Origin: Morella rubra
Taxonomy: Eukaryota > Streptophyta > Magnoliopsida > Fagales > Myricaceae
Reading direction: 5' to 3'
Assembly (NCBI GenBank): GCA_003952965.2
Contig: CM025849.1
Span: 17,446,669 to 17,510,668, forward strand
Length of the DNA stretch: 64,000 nt
Shown: piece after piece, positions 1 to 11,112 of the stretch
Position numbering within the stretch: the stretch's first letter is position 1
How the letters are laid out: every line of letters starts with the position of its first letter
Translations under genes and position numbers: made by a program
The notes under the pieces: model-generated
The model's input: only the letters and a program-made list of their open reading frames with translations
Databases searched by the model: none
Told to the model about the DNA's origin: nothing

Positions 1-99
1 TTCCAAGTGGAAACTTATCCACAAAACAACAGTTAGCACAAGGGCATCAAAGTCGACTTAAACCACAAAATACGCATAAAAACAACCAACACACATACC

Positions 100-2420
100 G
101 AATTACGAACACATTCACGCACGGACATCAGCCCATCAACCGGATGAACCCCCCGGAAGACCGATAAATCCAAGGAAAGCAAATTGGTGCGCTGCTATAA
201 ATCAAAAGAAAGGACAAAAAAAAAACCATACCACCCCAAAATCCAAACAACAAGTGACAACTCACCTCAACAGCAGAAAAAGCATAAGAAAAATAAAGAA
301 GAACATAACACGAAAACATTACCTAGTACCTCTGCCCATCGCTTTAAGAACCAACAATGGCAATGATCTTATACCCCCTCACGAATCTAAAGACATTTCT
401 CAAACGCTATACTCTCAGACAGGGAAAAAACCCAACCCTGATTCCGCCCCCAAGCGGCATAAAAAACTCCCGTGTGAAATTACCATCAGCATGACCTCAG
501 CAGCAACCTCCTTGCCCGCCCAGCCAGAAAACATTGCCTAAAACAGAGCATTCACACGAAAAAATTTTACTATGACCTACACAAACATCTCCTTGGCCCT
601 AATAGCGCCATGAGAATCCTACTTACAAACGCCATGAACCCCTCCTCGCCGAACACATAAAAGAGTCAACCATACCGCACTCGGTAGTTAAGCCAACGCC
701 TGAACCTCCCCAAGTCCCTCGTTACATCCCGAATCACGCCGACACACAATATACCCCCAGCGACAACTCGCATCCACCAAACTAAGAAACGGCCCACCTC
801 CGACCCAACCACCACCCATAGAATCACAGAAAGTAACTACTCAGAACCCCTACTTGTCAATTCCATTTAACTTATTGTCCTGTGAACCTGGTTAAAAGTT
901 TCCCCAGTGATTGAGTCAAATAAAGCCGCAGGCAATCCAACTCCTGGTTAGAAGAATGCCCCTTTCCAGTCACATTCCCTTTAAAGTTTCAGCTTAAGAC
1001 GAACTCATTACTCCCCCATGAACACCATAAGACTTTGATGTCTCTGCTAAGGATGCCACCGGACGGAACAAGTACCTCTAAGAACACATACCAAGCCGAC
1101 CACCTAACTTTGGTCAAGGCCATCGTTTATGAATTGACACCAACAACCTAAGGACCGCAATCTATCACAATCGCTCTCTCGAACAAGCCCCCACCCACTT
1201 CGTTCTTGATATAATAGCACAAACTCACTATTGCACAAACCATGCTCTTCGCCTCTAACAACTGTTTCGCTCCTAATCACTAAATCCCCAAAGATATACC
1301 CTCCTCCACCCTCCCCCCCTGACTACTCCCGAAAATACGAATTATCCCCCCCGAACGATTCCCACTACTCTCAATCATTATCCCGACTACACGCCAGGCC
1401 AACACAAAAATAGGAACCTGAATCATCCGAATCATATGAATGTCAATCATTCACCATGCACTAATCCCGAATAAAACCTACAGATGCGTAGGCTTCGCTT
1501 TCAAGACTCTAGATTTAACTTCAAGAGAAAACAGCCACCACCGCGCCCAGGCGCCACGCGAGAGCACACCCCAGTGCCCAAGTTACACAGCTCCTCAAAA
1601 ACATAAAGAAACTAACCGAGGCGCATCGCCAAAACCGGTTAATAACGACAGGGAACAACGAGCAGCATCGAGTTCAGACAACACCAGGGGTCGGACCGCA
1701 GCCTACGCCAACCTAACAGACTCCAACCAACCTACGACGACTTACTTTAACTAGCAACAAAACCTCAAAATAATACAGAGCTCCACTTGAGACTGGCACA
1801 ACATCCCTTTAACCACAGCGGCGTGCCTTTACGCCAGCCACCAGACTTGCCCTCCAGTGGATCCTCGTTAAGGGATTTAGTTTGTACTCATTCCAATTAC
1901 CAGTCTCGTAAGAGCCCGGTATTGTTTTTTATTGTCACTACCTCCCCGTGTCTGGATTGGGTAATTTGCGCGCCTTCTGCCTTCCTTGGATGTGGTAGTC
2001 GTTTCTCAGGCTCCCTCTCCGAAATCGAACCCTAATTCTCCGTCAACCGTCACCACCATTGTAGGCCTATATCCTACAATCGAAAGTTGATATGGCAGAA
2101 ATTTGAATGATGCGTAGCCGGCACGATGGCCTTGCGATACGTCGAGTTATCATGAATCATCAAAGCAACGGGCAGAGCCCGCGTCAACCTTTTACCTAAT
2201 AAATGCATACCTTCCAGAAGTCGGGGTTTGTTACACGTATTAGCTCTAGAATTACAACGGTTATCCGAGTAGCAGATAACATCAAACAAACCCTACAACT
2301 GACCTTTAAAATAGAGAACCCCAATCTCGCAAAAAAGTTTCACAAAAAGTCTGAAATATTAGTTCAACCAATCTTCACACTATGCATGACTTATCTATGA
2401 GACACGCACCCTCCACATGA
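100..2420 (-). rRNA. 18S ribosomal RNA, degraded or low-quality copy (antisense)
   Basis: Read on the minus strand, this is small-subunit rRNA from near its 3' end (low coordinates) to its 5' end (about 2420). Landmarks recognised in order on the + strand: the 3' region near 340-400, the central block 850-1060 with the stretch around 'aagccgcaggc', the block at 1090-1220 ending in 'cgttcttgat', 1485-1530, and a well-preserved 5' third at 1840-2290 containing 'gtattagctctagaatta'. Plant 18S is about 1.8 kb; here the same landmarks spread over about 2.3 kb because of many small insertions, mostly A and C on this strand. The 1840-2290 block is much closer to functional 18S than the rest. It could be a decayed rDNA copy, but the insertion-rich noise and the position beside a gap fit uncorrected long-read sequence better. 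It should not be treated as a functional rRNA gene. Confidence 0.85.
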
Positions 2421-3332
2421 ACTAAACTGCGCAAATCCCCAAGAAAACTCATACCCAACAACGCTAAGAGTAAGCCATTCCTTATCTAAGGACTGCGGCA
2501 CCAGGCTGAATAACCGTTGGCCGCACCACGAAATAAGCTACGTGAAAAAAGTTCACAAGGCACAACTTTGGCACGACAATTCAGATGCGTACAACTATAA
2601 CGCCAGGATTTTCGTGCAAACGAAAGTTCCAAAAACCCACCACAACCCATGTAACATAGTTCCCGCTATCAGCCAAAATGTCCGAAAGAGCACGAGTATA
2701 CCAACCCAACATGTTTACGTAGCCATCTCGTGCAAACCTACACACGACAGGCATTTAGGGCCCGTAACCACACACGCAACAACCCAACAAAACAGCGACA
2801 ACCTATACAACCAAAACAACACAACATACAAGGGACGACTTTATGGTCCTTCCAGCACCAAACAAAGAGCACTGGAAAGGACCAAAAACATCTGGGCCAC
2901 CTCAATAACAACAACAAAAACAACAAACAAACCAAACAAAGTAGGCAGTGCGATCATATCACGCAACTCGCAAATATAGGTGTAAACTGCAGCACCTAAG
3001 AAAACCCTGCATGGCACAACCTGCCTCATAGTCGTCTTTATGCACGTCTTGGGGATCAAGTAACTTAAAAAGAAGTGGAGCATGCAAACGCCCGAAATGA
3101 TAAGTTTCGAATGCGCTGAAGACCGTAGGCCCTACCAAGCAACCACAATTACAAACCACTTTAACACCACTCACATCTATCTATCACGCTGACTGCCACT
3201 CATAGCCAACATAGCACCAAGACACACGAGTTACCAGGAAACCCAACACCACCAAAACCAACACCGCTCGATGCCTAGCACATGATGCTCATGGTGGTAA
3301 GCATCCAACAAATGACGCAAAAACCGCGGCAC
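2421..3332 (-). other. Probable rDNA spacer upstream of 18S (5' ETS/IGS), low quality
   Basis: This stretch follows directly from the 5' end of the antisense 18S copy, so it sits where the 5' external transcribed spacer and intergenic spacer would lie. It has the same A/C-rich, insertion-like texture. I recognise no conserved landmark. Short reading frames across it have no resemblance to known proteins and are taken as chance. The call rests on position only. Confidence 0.4.
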
Positions 3333-4332
3333 NNNNNNNNNNNNNNNNNNNNNNNNNNNNNNNNNNNNNNNNNNNNNNNNNNNNNNNNNNNNNNNNNNNN
3401 NNNNNNNNNNNNNNNNNNNNNNNNNNNNNNNNNNNNNNNNNNNNNNNNNNNNNNNNNNNNNNNNNNNNNNNNNNNNNNNNNNNNNNNNNNNNNNNNNNNN
3501 NNNNNNNNNNNNNNNNNNNNNNNNNNNNNNNNNNNNNNNNNNNNNNNNNNNNNNNNNNNNNNNNNNNNNNNNNNNNNNNNNNNNNNNNNNNNNNNNNNNN
3601 NNNNNNNNNNNNNNNNNNNNNNNNNNNNNNNNNNNNNNNNNNNNNNNNNNNNNNNNNNNNNNNNNNNNNNNNNNNNNNNNNNNNNNNNNNNNNNNNNNNN
3701 NNNNNNNNNNNNNNNNNNNNNNNNNNNNNNNNNNNNNNNNNNNNNNNNNNNNNNNNNNNNNNNNNNNNNNNNNNNNNNNNNNNNNNNNNNNNNNNNNNNN
3801 NNNNNNNNNNNNNNNNNNNNNNNNNNNNNNNNNNNNNNNNNNNNNNNNNNNNNNNNNNNNNNNNNNNNNNNNNNNNNNNNNNNNNNNNNNNNNNNNNNNN
3901 NNNNNNNNNNNNNNNNNNNNNNNNNNNNNNNNNNNNNNNNNNNNNNNNNNNNNNNNNNNNNNNNNNNNNNNNNNNNNNNNNNNNNNNNNNNNNNNNNNNN
4001 NNNNNNNNNNNNNNNNNNNNNNNNNNNNNNNNNNNNNNNNNNNNNNNNNNNNNNNNNNNNNNNNNNNNNNNNNNNNNNNNNNNNNNNNNNNNNNNNNNNN
4101 NNNNNNNNNNNNNNNNNNNNNNNNNNNNNNNNNNNNNNNNNNNNNNNNNNNNNNNNNNNNNNNNNNNNNNNNNNNNNNNNNNNNNNNNNNNNNNNNNNNN
4201 NNNNNNNNNNNNNNNNNNNNNNNNNNNNNNNNNNNNNNNNNNNNNNNNNNNNNNNNNNNNNNNNNNNNNNNNNNNNNNNNNNNNNNNNNNNNNNNNNNNN
4301 NNNNNNNNNNNNNNNNNNNNNNNNNNNNNNNN
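3333..4332. other. Assembly gap, 1000 N
   Basis: A run of exactly 1000 N, which is a conventional placeholder length rather than a measured distance. The rDNA-like left side and the CACTA-containing right side may therefore not be neighbours at the stated distance. Confidence 0.99.
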
Positions 4333-5133
4333 GTTGGTAAGATACAAACATAAATGAATACTGCCATTAATTTAATTTTTAAGTATGTACTAAGCTCTTT
4401 TATCTTTGTTCATGTCATTACTGTCTGTTAATTTTACAATATTGTAATAACAGACAATGCCGATGACGCAGAAAGTGCAAGAGCAGATGGTGCTGAAGGT
4501 GGAGAGGATTAAATTAATAGTAATTTGTACTTAAATGTCATGACTTATTAGTTTTTAAACTATTGAGAAACTTTTAGAACTTCTTTGTGTTTGTTGTAAA
4601 ACTTGTAAGAAGTGGTTATTTAGTTAATGATTAAATATATTTTGTTTTATTGCATTTTTCTTTGTTTGCATTAATCAATTAAAATCTATAACAAAATTTG
4701 AATGGTAGGAAAATAAAAATAAAAAAAAAATTATTGAAAAAAAAAACAACCTATAGCGGCGGTCACGTGGACCGCCTTATAGGTGAAACCAACGGATAGG
4801 GTTATAGCGGCGGTCACTTAACCGCCGCTATAACCCTATATCAAACCGCCGCTAAAAACATATAGCGGCGGTCAACTGGATGCCGCTACAGATCGTCCGC
4901 GGCAAAAAATTGCACGCGTGGCTCTATTAGCGGCGGTGAGACTGCCGCTGTGTGACCGTTCGCTATAGACGACGTATACAACCCAACGGCCTCTATAACC
5001 TCTGCGTACAGGCTGTCTGCCAACGGCGATATAAGCGCGATCTTAAAAAACCGCTTGCCTATATCCTAAGCAGCGTTTTGAACCTATAGCGGCACTTGGT
5101 GCCGGGCCGCGCTATAGGTGTTATTCTGTAGTG
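4333..5133 (+). mobile_element. 3' end of a CACTA (En/Spm) DNA transposon, 5' part lost in the gap
   Basis: The right terminus ends in 'ttattctgtagtg', the reverse complement of a CACTA-type terminal inverted repeat beginning CACTACAGAATAA. Positions 4750-5120 hold the subterminal array expected of such elements: many GC-rich copies of 'tatagcggcggtca' and its complement in both orientations, unlike the AT-rich surroundings. A short terminal exon lies 620 bp inside the end (separate entry). The last base of the element is 5133; the next three bases, AGG, would be one copy of the 3-bp target duplication, but the left copy is hidden by the gap. The element lies inside a LINE RNase H region, so it is the younger insertion. 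Confidence 0.8.
4454..4512 (+). CDS. Last exon of a CACTA-carried gene (partial)
   Basis: An intron donor (gtaag at 4337) lies just right of the gap and an acceptor (taacag) ends at 4453. The following frame reads a short acidic tail ending DGAEGGED and a TAA at 4510-4512. Acidic tails and a gene end about 0.6 kb from the 3' terminus fit the second (Transposase_24/TNPA-like) gene of plant CACTA elements, whose better-preserved relative lies at 53212-54597 in this window. The identification is by position and composition only, because the upstream exons are missing. Confidence 0.4.
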
Positions 5134-6105
5134 AGGTTAAAAAAGAGGTAATTGCCACAGAAATTCTTGCGGCAGCCAAGCGAGGAAGGTGGTGTGCAAC
5201 ACCATTCGCACTTCTACGGATACATTGAAACTTCCAACGCGATAATCCTTGAAGTAGCAATCGGATACCCCTGACAGTATCATGGATCCTCCAGTCAACC
5301 CTAGTGGGGAAAGAATTGATTGCTGAAGCAACAATAGAGGAGTCCCCTTCAATAATAACATCAGAAAGTCCCCTACGGTGAGTTTTCAAAACCCCCAAGT
5401 TGGCCGTTTGAGCTTCAGCTTCTACAGGCAACATCAAATCCAAACAGACAGTTGAGGCTCCTATAATGACTCCCTGACCATCCCTAAAAACTGTTGCTGC
5501 CACTACAAAAGACTCCCATACTACAGCATCCACATTAACTTTAATAGAATGCCGAGGAGGTGGGGACCAAACCTGAGTTGGGAAGTCGAGATTTCTCCAT
5601 TTCCATGCCTCCCAATGCTGACCACTAACTCTTCTCACTTGCTCAGCCAATTCTAATGGGTCCTTAAAAGGTTTCCCATGAGCCACTAAGTTGCGGTTAA
5701 GCCATAGAAGGTCCATAGCATTTGTAGCAAAAACTGGAAAAAATGCATCTCCTCTACAGGGACCCCCAGCGACAGTGGGTGACAAAGTATCTTAACCCAA
5801 TCCACTAGAGTAATATCCCCCAAAGCAAGAATATTCAACGGCCAAGGACTCGCACGCCAAATTACTCGGGAAAAATCACATTGCAATATCAAATGATGAA
5901 TAGACTCGGGCAGATTGACACAAGCTACAGCTCTCCTGATCTCTTGCAACAAACCCAAACTGCTCTGCTATTTGCCCTTTGGTAGGTACAATATTTGATG
6001 CAACCTTCCAAAAAAGTAACTTTAGGTGCTCATGAATTTTAAGACGCCATAAATCCTTCCAAAAAGATGGACCCGGGTCCAAGGGCTGGCAGCTTTGCAT
6101 TCTAA
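5134..6105 (-). pseudogene. LINE remnant: zinc-binding RT region plus RNase H domain
   Basis: On the minus strand the order is the zf-RVT region (about 6100-5880; motif FWKDLWRLKIHEHLKLLFWK, then a partial Cys box) and, after a frame break near 5900, a stretch continuing with HHLILQC. A second frame at 5785-5137 carries a plant LINE-type RNase H (RVT_3) with IKVNVDA, the acidic EAEAQ segment and IIEGDSS. No reverse transcriptase or endonuclease is present, so this is a truncated piece with at least two frame breaks. Its C-terminal end is cut by the CACTA element, and the last dozen codons before the stop at 5084 are CACTA terminal sequence read through by chance. Non-functional. Confidence 0.8.
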
Positions 6106-6111
6106 CAATAT

Positions 6112-6350
6112 TTGCGGATTCTAACGTTTGGTTTCTCTTTCTTCAACGCAATTTCCCAAGTTTGTTTCCAGCTTGACCAATCCATAAAATAAACTGTGTG
6201 GCCGTGTCCATGTGCAGTTCCATAATCATCAATAGACAACCCTCACTCGGGCCTTTCCGTATGCATTTTTTTCCACTGCTTTAGCCCGACTTCATTGAGC
6301 TCACCCTCTATCCTCACCTTGGTGGCTCCCACGTGTGACCGAGTTATCTA
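6112..6350 (-). repeat. Duplicated segment, copy 1 (partner at 21098-21333)
   Basis: This stretch starts with 'gcggattctaac' and runs to the pectinesterase fragment. It matches 21098-21333 closely with scattered substitutions and small indels (for example 'tctctttcttcaa' and 'gtgtccatgtgcagtt' in both). In this copy the sequence runs straight into the pectinesterase fragment, while in the partner a 2.5-kb block intervenes. It is probably sequence downstream of, or inside, the ancestral pectinesterase gene. No independent coding signal was seen. Confidence 0.7.
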
Positions 6351-6355
6351 GGTCC

Positions 6356-6984
6356 TGCAAAGTCTTTAAAACAGACTTCATTTTTTCCCCTGTACACCGG
6401 TCGTGTTCTCGAACCCATCCAAGTAGGTTTGCTCGTGGGTGATCGCGGTGCTGAGCCACAGCTTTGAGGTCTTTGACATCATCTCGAGCTCGCTTATACC
6501 TAAGGTACCAATCTTGTTGAAAGAGTCTTTGAGATCATTGACGTTGTAATGAAGGAGCTTGCTCTATGCAATTCTCTAAGGCCTGGTTTGCTCTAGGGTC
6601 CTTGGCGAGCGTTTTCAAAATAAGGAGTTCTCAATCGCCACCTTAATTTCGTCGATGGTGACGTTGAACCCAACCTTAACAAGCTCTTTGGGATCTCTGG
6701 TGTTTCCACCCGCGGCTGATACCTGATAGGCTTTTCTCGCAAGTTTCTCTGTAGACTGTAATCAATAAGCTGGCAAATGGCTTTAATTGCCTTCATGGAT
6801 GTCAAAGTCTTGTCACCGCCTTTGCCACTAGAGTCAAAATCAGTTTGCTTGTTGCAGGTTGCTCCGATGGTCACAACAATCACAATTGCCACCAGAAGGA
6901 CGAAAGAGATGCCAATAATGACTTCCTCTTCTTCTTCTTCTGGTGTGCGCGATCGGAGAGGTCGTTGTATCCTCCTAAAGCCAT
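6356..6984 (-). pseudogene. Pectinesterase 5' fragment, copy 1 (inhibitor domain only)
   Basis: The minus-strand start codon at 6984 opens MALGGYNDLSDRAH, the cytosolic leader of a plant type-I pectin methylesterase. It is followed by a lysine run, a signal-anchor helix (IGISFVLLVAIVIVVTIGA), and the beginning of the pectin methylesterase inhibitor domain (KAIKAICQ). The remaining inhibitor-domain codons can be followed only by changing frame several times down to about 6356. The catalytic pectinesterase domain is absent. This copy lost one base in the GAA-rich lysine run, so the start codon is out of frame with the membrane anchor; copy 2 keeps that frame. Other frame breaks (after the IDY codons) are shared with copy 2. 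Functional family members de-esterify cell-wall pectin after secretion; this one cannot. Confidence 0.85.
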
Positions 6985-7240
6985 TTGTAATAAACCAACT
7001 TAATCTACACAAAGAACATAAGGTTTTGGTTTGGAAGATCTGGGTATCTAAAGACGCCACAAGGACCTCATAAATCAAGCAACAAACCAGACAAAAAGGC
7101 AAACATCTGGGTATCTAAAGAGAAATCATCACAGTTGAACATATGAAGTTAAAGAGAGAGTGTTGATGAAGCTAAAGAGAGTCTGCTTCTCCCTCTTTCT
7201 CTCTGTCTCAACAAACCAAACATTCGTTCATATTCTCTTT
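6985..7240 (-). repeat. Former 5' leader of pectinesterase copy 1, shared with 24524-24780
   Basis: Upstream of the pectinesterase start on the minus strand. The sequence, including a purine/pyrimidine-rich block around 'ctccctctttctctctgtctc', matches 24524-24780 closely. It therefore marks the 5' untranslated or proximal promoter part of the duplicated unit. Similarity stops near 7240. Confidence 0.65.
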
Positions 7241-8245
7241 AGCATATGATTCAAATCTTTTGGATTTGCGAGGAGCACACTTTCAAGAATGGTGGAGATG
7301 TCTCGGGCACCCAACCTTATGATGGCAATAAATATGGTAAATGTTATATTCGTTTCGGCGCTATGTTCAATCAATGTGATATAATGTCTGAACCATAATA
7401 AACATATAAGTTTAATCCGGACATCTGCTTAATCAATTGAATCAAGATCCGAAAATCCGTGTTCATATGGAATCACATTTCCTAGTTCATGGAAACTGGA
7501 GCTCATATTATGCGAATGCTAGCCTCGGTGCTGTTGGTGCTGATATCGTATCACTAAAAAGAGCATAGAGTCGATAGGTCCACAGCTCCATTTCAAATCT
7601 ACTATTCATAAAGGCGGCATTCATTCTTTCTGCTTCTTTCCTTTATATTCAGGAGCAGGCAGGTTTGTTTCTTCCACAAATGTTCAAGTAGATCATCACC
7701 GAAGTCCAATTCTTGCTGGCCATGTAGTAACTCTTGTTTCTGTATCATTAAATTGATATTCAAGTTGCTTCATGTGGTCTTAATTTCTTCCAACTTCTTG
7801 TCGTATGTGTGTGTTGATGTCGAGCAAAATGTGTTTGGGAAAACGAGAGGGACCATTCTCCTTATAACCTCGAGATTTAAACTATAAGGCTACCTCTTTC
7901 TTGAGGGATACTTCGTTCTTGTACAGGCCTGGTTTTCTCAGTTCAAAAAATAATAAAGCAGTTAAAGATTTTCTTAATAATAAGAAACAAATTGTTGGAA
8001 GTGAGATGATAAAAATGGTTTAATTTTATTTCACAATACTCTTTTGATGTACAACATATCAAGAGTCCTACTAGAAAAGGAGTTTGACTTGCTTTTACTG
8101 TCCAATAATATGCAATGCAACTTCCGATATATAAGCCTTTAATATTCCTTTTTCTTGGAATATTAATAATTTAGTATTCAGTGAAGTGATTAAACACAAC
8201 TATCAGACCTAATTAAGGGATTATGGATTTATATTGGTCTAAATT
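7241..8245. other. Unassigned intergenic stretch with one dispersed repeat
   Basis: No coding region is supported. A short readable frame at 7245-7400 (segment HTFKNGGDVSGTQPYDGNKYG) looks protein-like, but I do not recognise it and it is interrupted. Positions 7795-7915 are a shortened copy of the repeat at 16772-16966. The remainder is AT-rich. Confidence 0.5.
7795..7915 (+). repeat. Dispersed repeat, short copy (partner 16772-16966)
   Basis: Shares 'gtgttgatgtcgagca' and 'aacctcgagatttaaactat' with 16772-16966 in the same orientation. This copy lacks about 80 bp in the middle. The missing block in the longer copy is bounded by 'aatgt' on both sides, suggesting a microhomology deletion here. 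Confidence 0.75.
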
Positions 8246-8261
8246 AAAAGGATGACTAAAT

Positions 8262-8735
8262 ATGAGTTGTAAAAGGGCGTCATTAACATCACTGCAGCTG
8301 GGCCTAGAATCTGTTCTGCATCAGGAGGCTTGGGCCACTGGGGGCTCAAGTCCAGCCCACCCTCTTAAAGTTAGGAAGAAGTATGGGCCGAAGCCTACCA
8401 ATGGCAAGTCCAGCCCTATGCCGCAGCAGAATGCAAACATAAATTCTCATGTGGTGGGGTGCTCTGGCGGTGTGAAGCGAACTCTTGATACTGGGACTCC
8501 TTCGAATTCTCAACTATCGAAACGAGGAAGGGAAGGGCAACTACCGTGGGTGGCGAGCTCGGAGGTGCCTCTTGCTACACTATTTCAGCTAGGAGAGTCG
8601 ACTTTTGCAACAACTTATTTATCTAGCACGGTGATTAAAGGCAGACGGATTCAGAAGCGATCTACTACTGTGGGAAACACAATGCTTTATAAGGCTGAGG
8701 AGGCGGGCCAAGCCATGCTCCCACCTTCTCCATGA
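8262..8735 (+). pseudogene. LINE ORF1, C-terminal part
   Basis: A 157-codon frame, rich in Pro, Ser, Gly and basic residues, of the kind that forms the disordered tail of plant LINE ORF1 (gag-like RNA-binding) proteins. The N-terminal DUF4283 and CCHC knuckle are not present. The frame overlaps the start of the endonuclease ORF by four bases (ATGA at 8732-8735), an arrangement common in plant LINEs. The assignment comes mainly from position directly upstream of the endonuclease. Confidence 0.6.
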
Positions 8736-11008
8736 GGCTCCTATCATGGAACTGTCGGGGGTTGGAGAGACCCATCGGCAGCTAGAGCCCTCCGGGAAAT
8801 TGTGAAGACAATGGATTCGGCTGGGATTTTTTTGATGGAAACTAAGATTGATTGTATGTTTGTTTCTCGCATTATGAAAAAGATTGGGTTTTCTTATTTT
8901 ATTACTGTGCCTCCGATTGGTAGAAAAGGAGGTCTCGTTTTTTGCTGGCGTCCTGAGCTTCGTTTTCGGGTTTTATGGAAGTCTAAAAATATTCTTCATC
9001 TGGAGATGTCTCTGGGAGGAGATATTCCAGATTTTATGTGCTCCTTGGTCTATGGGCCTTCGGTTTGGAGGGTGAAGGAAAACTTTTGGCAGGAGCTGCG
9101 GCAATTCCTGAATGATAATATGCCGTGGATGTGTTTGGGTGACTTTAATGATATTTTGCGCCCTGCAGAGAAGCAAGGAGGTAGAGTTCGGCTTTCCTCA
9201 TCATCTCGTGGGCTTCATCAATTTATGCAGACTATGGGATTTGTTGATTTGGGATTTTTGGGGTTGAAGTTTACATGGTGCAATAAAAGACCTGGCATGG
9301 CTAATATAAGGGAGTGTCTTGATAGAGGTATAGCAAATGTATCCTGGAGATTGGCATTCCCTAGTGCTGCTGTCCATCATTATAAGGTTACTTCTTCAGA
9401 TCATCTTCCTTTAATTTTGCACTTATTTGGCTCTGAACCTTCAGCTCCCAAAGCTTTTAAATTCGAAGGCTTTTGGACTCAAGAAGCTTCGTGTATTGGG
9501 GTTGTTGCTGCTGCTTGGAATCGGTGTGAACATAGTAATCCAGCCCAAGGTCTTTTCTATAAGATTCGGGCCACCAGGTATGCTTTAAGAAAATGGAATA
9601 AGGCACATTTTGGAAAGATTCAAATTGCTGTGCGGAATATTACGGATCAGATTGTGTGCTGCCAGCAGGGACCTCCTACTTTGGAAAGCTTACAAACAGA
9701 ATTGTCTCTAAAGATTGAGTTAGATGAACAGCTACGCCGTGAGGAAGCAATGTGGAGGCAAATATCCCGGGTATCATGGTTAACGTCATCGGATTTAAAT
9801 ACTAAATTCTATCGTGCTTCTACGGTTATTAGTCGCTGTAGAAATCAGATTTTGCAATTGAAGACTGATAGTAAGGGCTGGATCTCAGGTAGACAATCAG
9901 TTGGGCGGGAGTTAGTGGAATTCTATCAATCTCTGTTCACGACTAGCTCTCCAAATATTCCTATTGATCTTGAGAATTTAATTGAGCCTATGATTACTAG
10001 GGAGGACAATGCCATGCTGACATGTATTCCGGATGAGAATGAGATTTTGGCTACTTTGAAGAAGATGCATCCTGAGAAAGCTTCGGGCCCTGATGGTATG
10101 ACAGCTATGTTTTTTCTTTTTTTTTGGGATGTTGTTGGTAGGGATGTTGTTCGCACAGTGCAGGATTTTTCCGAGAGGGGAGAGTTGCTGCTCGAGCTTA
10201 ATTCTACACACATTACACTTATCCCGAAAATTGACAGCCCTTCTAAAGTAAGTCAATTTCGGCCTATTAGCTTGTGTAAAGTTATCTATAAGTTGATCTC
10301 TAAAATTATGGCTGATGGATTGAAGTTAGTGCTTCCAAAGCTTCTCCTTTTCAGCTCGCCTTTGTCCCGGGGCGGGCCATACAAGATAATTATATTGTGG
10401 CAGCAAAGATATTTCACAGTATGAATCATAAACAAGGGCAAGGTGGGTGGATGTCTATCAAAGCTGATATGGAAAAAGCGTATGATAGAGTGGAATGGTG
10501 CTTTGTTTTGAAAGTGTTTGAGCTGTTTGGGTTTAGTAGAAAATGGATAAATTGGATTGCGCAGTGCATTTCTACGTCCTATTTTTCAATACTGCTCAAT
10601 GGGAGTCCTTTTGGAAATTTTTGTCCTACTCGAGGAATACGACAAGGGGATCCTCTATCGCCGGCCTTGTTTATTTTATGCTCGGAGGTACTATCTCGTT
10701 TATTTTCCCGAGAGGAGAGTCTTGGACGTCTCAAGAGTATTAAGGTGGGTCGGGATGCACCTAGTATATCTCATCTCCTCTTTGCATATGACCTTCTCTT
10801 ATTTGGCAAGGCCACACTTCAGGAAGCTACAATTTTGGACGAATGTCTTGGTAAATATATGGCATGGTCTAAGCAAAAAGTGAATAGAGAAAAATCATCG
10901 GTTCATTTCAGCAAAAATTTCCGTGGACAACCTGTGGTTGCCATTTTAGATCAGCTGCGTTTGAAGAAACTCCCCTCTAAGGCAAAACATCTTGCCTCCC
11001 TTTGCTAA
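8732..11008 (+). pseudogene. LINE ORF2: endonuclease and reverse transcriptase
   Basis: Translation begins MRLLSWNCRG at 8732, the standard endonuclease start. A frame change near 8770 leads into the long frame 8802-10424 with METKID, CLGDFND and SSDHLPL (endonuclease catalytic segments). The reverse transcriptase then begins with ASGPDGM. A second break near 10350-10395 moves to the frame ending at 11008, which has DMEKAYDRVEW and GIRQGDPLSPALF. The catalytic box that is normally F-A-D-D reads FAYDLLLF, so one of the two essential aspartates is replaced by tyrosine. The enzyme would be inactive even without the frame breaks. Confidence 0.85.
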
Positions 11009-11112
11009 TTTCAAGAGCCAAGGTGGGCGTGGCGAATGAGATTAAAGCGAAGTTCTTGTAGAAAATTTCAGGGTGGAAGGCGAAGACTCTCTCTCAAGCT
11101 AGGCGTACTTGT

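Noticed and set aside
184-541. Short coding frames in the rDNA-like region
   Set aside because: They lie within antisense 18S sequence, are low-complexity and have no homology that I recognise.
3231-4367. Long open frames of about 350-380 codons across the first gap
   Set aside because: Almost all residues are N; they are artefacts of the gap. The same holds for the frames over 36502-37669.
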